From: Chrysochromulina tobinii
Taxonomy: Eukaryota; Haptophyta; Prymnesiales; Chrysochromulinaceae
Length of the DNA stretch: 48,837 bases
Direction of reading: 5' to 3'
Assembly: GCA_001275005.1 (NCBI GenBank)
Contig: JWZX01003356.1
Span: 1-48,837, forward strand
In this document: positions 45,999 through 48,837 of the stretch, piece after piece
Layout of the letters: every line of letters begins with the position of its first letter
Numbering within the stretch: position 1 is the stretch's first letter
The notes under the pieces: model-generated
Told to the model about the DNA's origin: nothing
The model's database searches: none
The model's input: the letters and a program-made list of their open reading frames with translations, nothing else
Position numbers and translations under genes: made by a program

Positions 45999-48026
45999 TC
46001 AGCCACGACGGGACGCGCCAACTGCACTGGACGCTGCTGCGGCGCAAGATGAGGTGCTGTGCTGGGTCGCAGCCATGTTTCCAAGTTGGCGCTGCGCCTC
46101 GGCAAAACCCTGGTGCGCAGCGAGCTTCAACAGCGCCGCGACATGATCGCCCTGGTCCGCAGCGAGCTTGAACAGTGCCGCAGCCCGCTTGTCATCTTGA
46201 GCAACACCACGTCCATCAAGGTGCATGCATCCAAGATTGCACTGCGCCGCGGCATCGCCCTGGTCCGCAGCGAGCTTCAACAGCGCCGCAGCCCGCTTGT
46301 CATCTTGAGCAACACCACGTCCATCAAGGTGCATGCATCCAAGATTGCACTGTGCCGCGGCAAAACCCTGGTCCACAGCGAGCTTCAACAGCGCCGCAGC
46401 CCGCGCATAATCTTGGGCCACACCGAGTCCGTCACGGTGCATGACTCCAAGATTGCACTGCGCCGCGGCATCGCCCTGGTCCGCAGCGAGCTTGAACAGC
46501 GCCGCAGCCCGCTTGTCATCTTGGGCAACACCACGTCCATCACGGTGCATGCGTGCAAGCAAGCACTGCGCCGCGGCATCGCCCTGGTCCGCAGCGAGTT
46601 TGAACAGCGCCGCAGCCCGCTTATCATCTTGGGCCACACCCCGTCCGTCCCAGTACATGCGTGCAAGCCCGCACTGCGCCGCGGCATAGCCCTGGTCCGC
46701 AGCGAGCTTGAAAAGCTCTGCGGCCCGTTTGTAATCTTGAGCAACACCGCGTCCGTCAAGGTGCATGCATCCAAGATTGCACTGTGCTGATGCAAAACTC
46801 TGGTCCGCAGCGAGCTTGAACAGCTCTGCGGCCCGTTTGTAATCTTTGGCCACTCCGTCATGGTGCATGACTCCAAGATTGCACTGCGCCGCGGCATCGC
46901 CCTGGTCCGCAGCGAGCTTGAACAGCGCCGCAGCCCGCTTGTCATCTTGGGCCACTCCGCGTCCGTCACGGTGCATGCATCCAAGTTCAAACTGCGCCAC
47001 GGCATCGCCCTGGTCCGCAGCGAGCTTGAACAGTGCCGCAGCCCGCTTGTCATCTTGGGCCACACCGTGTCCATCACGGTGCATGCGTGCAAGCTCGCAC
47101 TGCGCCGCGGCATCGCCCTGGTCCGCAGCGAGCTTGAACAGCGCCGCAGCCCGCGTATCATCTTGGGCCACACCGCGTACGACAAGGTGCATGCATCCAA
47201 GTGAGCACTGCGCCGCGGCATTGCCCTGGTCCGCAGCGAGCTTGAGCAGCGCCGCAGCCCGCTTGTCATCTTGGGCCACACCGCGTCCATCACGGTGCAT
47301 GCATCCAAGACTGCACTGCGCCGTGGCATCGCCCTGGTCCGCAGCGAGTTTGAACAGCGCCGCAGCCCTCTTATAATCTTGGGCCACACCCCGTCCGTCC
47401 CAGTACATGCTTGCAAGCCCGCACTGCGCCGCGGCATTGCCCTGGTCCCCAGCGAGCTTGAACAGCTCTGCGGCCCGTTTGTAATCTTGGGCCACACCGC
47501 GCCCGTCACGGTGCATGGCTCCAAGACAGCAATGTGCTGCTGCAAAACCCTGGTCCGCAGCGAGCTTCAACAGCGCCGCAGCCCGCGTATCATCTTGGGC
47601 CACACCGAGTCCGACAAGGTGCATGCATCCAAGTGAGCACTGCGCCGCGGCATCGCCCTGGTCCGCAGCGAGCTTGAACAGCGCCGCAGCCCGCTTGTCA
47701 TCTTGGGCCACACCGTGTCCATCACGGTGCTTGCGTGCAAGCCCGCACTGCGCCGCGGCATCGCCTTTGTCTGCTGCTAGCTTGAACAGCTCTGCAGCGC
47801 TTTTGTAATCTTTGGCCACACCTCGTCCGTCAGGTGCTGGCGATCGTACGAGTACGAAACCTGGAGGAACGTCACCCAGGTGGCGAGATTGTGGATTCTC
47901 GTCGTTCGCGTTGAAGAGAGCGAGCGTGGCGGCGTCGCTCGACTGCAGGCTGGACCCGACCGTGGAAGATGACAACATTTCAGCTAGGGCTCTATTTACA
48001 TGTAGTACTTTCTCGACAACATGCAT
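45999..48026 (-). CDS. Sel1-like repeat protein, 16 repeats
   Basis: Sixteen near-identical 36-residue Sel1 (TPR-like) repeats, consensus ending KLAADQGDAAAQC. Each is followed by a variable LGCMHRDGRG-type turn. Sel1 arrays are protein-binding solenoids, for example in ERAD adaptors. One repeat lacks two residues, and the last is compressed (DQGDHVAALLKLAAHQG). The frame is open to 48131, but a TATA-like box at 48111-48117 sits inside it. I therefore take the ATG at 48026 (MHVVEKVLHV) or 47978 (MLSSSTVGSS) as the start. The frame ends just after the array, and a RING domain follows one base out of phase (see 45005-45946). Confidence 0.85.
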   Translation of the reverse strand: MHVVEKVLHVNRALAEMLSSSTVGSSLQSSDAATLALFNANDENPQSRHLGDVPPGFVLVRSPAPDGRGVAKDYKSAAELFKLAADKGDAAAQCGLARKHRDGHGVAQDDKRAAALFKLAADQGDAAAQCSLGCMHLVGLGVAQDDTRAAALLKLAADQGFAAAHCCLGAMHRDGRGVAQDYKRAAELFKLAGDQGNAAAQCGLASMYWDGRGVAQDYKRAAALFKLAADQGDATAQCSLGCMHRDGRGVAQDDKRAAALLKLAADQGNAAAQCSLGCMHLVVRGVAQDDTRAAALFKLAADQGDAAAQCELARMHRDGHGVAQDDKRAAALFKLAADQGDAVAQFELGCMHRDGRGVAQDDKRAAALFKLAADQGDAAAQCNLGVMHHDGVAKDYKRAAELFKLAADQSFASAQCNLGCMHLDGRGVAQDYKRAAELFKLAADQGYAAAQCGLARMYWDGRGVAQDDKRAAALFKLAADQGDAAAQCLLARMHRDGRGVAQDDKRAAALFKLAADQGDAAAQCNLGVMHRDGLGVAQDYARAAALLKLAVDQGFAAAQCNLGCMHLDGRGVAQDDKRAAALLKLAADQGDAAAQCNLGCMHLDGRGVAQDDKRAAALFKLAADQGDHVAALLKLAAHQGFAEAQRQLGNMAATQHSTSSCAAAASSAVGASRRG
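46060..47830 (-). repeat. 108-bp tandem coding array (Sel1 repeats)
   Basis: About 16 units of roughly 108 bases, with strong nucleotide identity in the conserved half of each unit (for example gcatcgccctggtccgcagc on +). Variation is concentrated in the turn between helices. High DNA identity suggests recent expansion or homogenisation by unequal crossing-over. The same regularity gives long false open frames on the other strand. Confidence 0.9.
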
Positions 48027-48206
48027 GCATCCATCAAAGTACAAGAGACGAAGGATGTGGCACGAGGCTGTATACCCCCAACACGATACATACTGGCCGC
48101 CCAAGTCTCCTTTTATATTCATGTACCTCAACGGCTGAAACGTGCAAAGATCTGTTTTTTACGCTGCGGTGCGCGACACGACTGTGGCACTCAGGCATTG
48201 TCCTGC
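48027..48206. other. Promoter region of the Sel1 gene and 3' flank of the PH-IQ gene
   Basis: Less GC-rich stretch containing the TATA-like box at 48111-48117 on the minus strand. No gene of its own. Confidence 0.5.
48111..48117 (-). promoter_or_regulatory. TATA-like box of the Sel1 gene
   Basis: TATAAAA followed by GGA on the minus strand, about 85 bases upstream of the ATG at 48026. Spacing fits a TATA box with a 5' UTR of about 50 bases. It is used here to prefer the downstream start codons. Confidence 0.5.
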
Positions 48207-48837
48207 TTACGTAATGCCCTGATCGAAGACCACAGCCGAAGGCTTGTTAGCCACCGCGGCGCCACGAACCGCCTGCGAGCCGGGGGCGGTGGCCGTCGCG
48301 GCGGTGGCGGTGTTGCCGCTGTGTGCGGCGGCCGTTGGCGCGTTGCGGTGAGCGCGGCGGGAGACGCGGCCGCGCCAGCGCGCCTGCACGCTCGCGGCCG
48401 CCAGATGGCGGATGTGATCCGCGAGCCACACTTCGTCGGTTGAGCACAGGATCGCCTCGCGCAGCCGCTGGTGCCAGTGATGCGATGCGGCCGCCGAGGA
48501 CGCCGCGAATGCCAACTGCAGCCCCAGCTCGTCTGAGCTCAGGCAAAAGGAATGCTCTCTCCCTACGAGCGATTCGACGGCCGAGAGCACGGCCGTGCGC
48601 AGGCTGAGCTCGATCGCGCTGCCGTGAGCGCTGCCGCTGCCCTCGCCACCTTCTTCGGTGCCGAGACGCAGGACAGCCGAGCAGTACAGTCGATCGCGCG
48701 GCGCGGCGCACAGCAGCTCGAGTCGACGAGCCTTCCACAGAGGCGGCCTGAAAGAGCCGAGCTGCGTCACGACCTCGAGTGTGCCGCGTAGCACGAGTCC
48801 AAAGCCGAGGGGTGGGGGGGGGCGGCTGCCGCCGCCG
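48207..48837 (-). CDS. C-terminal part of a PH-domain protein with an IQ motif (truncated by window edge)
   Basis: The frame is open to the right edge, so the N-terminus is missing. Visible residues resemble the second half of a pleckstrin homology domain: strands FRPPLWKARRLELLCAA and DRLYCSAVLRLG, then EHSFCLSSDELGLQLAFA, closing in the C-terminal helix HHWHQRLREAI. These domains bind phosphoinositides or proteins. About 20 residues later, ASVQARWRGRVSRR is an IQ motif (calmodulin or light-chain binding). The Ala/Thr-rich tail ends at VVFDQGIT. The family is inferred from pattern and layout; no stronger identification is possible from this fragment. Confidence 0.6.
   Translation of the reverse strand, partial: GGGSRPPPPLGFGLVLRGTLEVVTQLGSFRPPLWKARRLELLCAAPRDRLYCSAVLRLGTEEGGEGSGSAHGSAIELSLRTAVLSAVESLVGREHSFCLSSDELGLQLAFAASSAAASHHWHQRLREAILCSTDEVWLADHIRHLAAASVQARWRGRVSRRAHRNAPTAAAHSGNTATAATATAPGSQAVRGAAVANKPSAVVFDQGIT

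Noticed and set aside
46059-47636. Long plus-strand frames opposite the Sel1 array
   Set aside because: Mirror frames created by a 108-base (3n) repeat; products are low-complexity shadows of the real repeats.
46060-47830. CRISPR-like regular repeats
   Set aside because: Direct 108-base units encode Sel1 repeats in frame; no short palindromic repeats with unique spacers, and the DNA is eukaryotic.
1-48837. Transposon, retroelement or viral insertion
   Set aside because: No reverse transcriptase, transposase, integrase or capsid motifs and no long terminal repeats were seen. The only element-like signals are the short intronic repeats.

Overview
This window is nuclear DNA from a GC-rich eukaryote, most likely a unicellular alga or flagellate. 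A haptophyte is my best guess; a pelagophyte or another GC-rich protist is possible. Evidence: spliced genes for eukaryote-only proteins (ATG101, NDUFA12, V-ATPase subunit B, two kinesins, a TRP-like channel, a homeodomain protein), few and short introns (about 70-200 bases), very high GC, long low-complexity coding tracts, and no operons, rRNA, tRNA or mobile-element genes that I could recognise.

Layout, left to right: V-ATPase subunit B (-), ATG101 autophagy factor (+), a phage Hef-like/AlkB-like fusion (-), a giant 3,574-residue armadillo-repeat protein ending in a CAP-Gly domain (-), a kinesin-13 (-), a homeodomain protein with a PAS-like domain (-), a tail-anchored prolyl oligopeptidase (-), a purple acid phosphatase (+), a membrane-anchored EF-hand-like/zeta-type P-loop kinase (-), an MFS transporter with a large His/Pro-rich loop (+), a divergent second kinesin (-), complex I subunit NDUFA12 (+), an ankyrin-TRP channel (+), a SRAP-domain protein with a UIM and a SUMO-binding-like motif (-), a Sel1-repeat array that probably fuses to a RING finger (-), and the 3' end of a PH-IQ protein running off the right edge (-). 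Genes lie about 150-1,100 bases apart and look independent. Functional themes are microtubules (two kinesins, CAP-Gly), acidification and autophagy, and protein or DNA quality control, but this may be chance neighbourhood.

The most interesting signal is in the introns of four genes between 29.5 and 42.7 kb. At least eight introns share short repeats built on TGATNGCC/CTGAGTGCC/CTCTGATG, always in the sense orientation of the host gene on both strands. Three of them end in nearly the same 3' sequence, GATTGC(C/G)TCCCTCATCAG. Several are flanked by 6-24 base direct repeats overlapping the splice sites, and three contain tandem copies of the exon-intron junction itself. This looks like a family of introner-type intron-generating elements, or introns born and enlarged by junction duplication.

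Five conserved genes are interrupted by apparent single-base frameshifts, mostly in G/C runs. These look like consensus errors in the assembly rather than pseudogenes. All gene models here are read by eye; splice sites were chosen by GT(GC)-AG rules, phase and family conservation.
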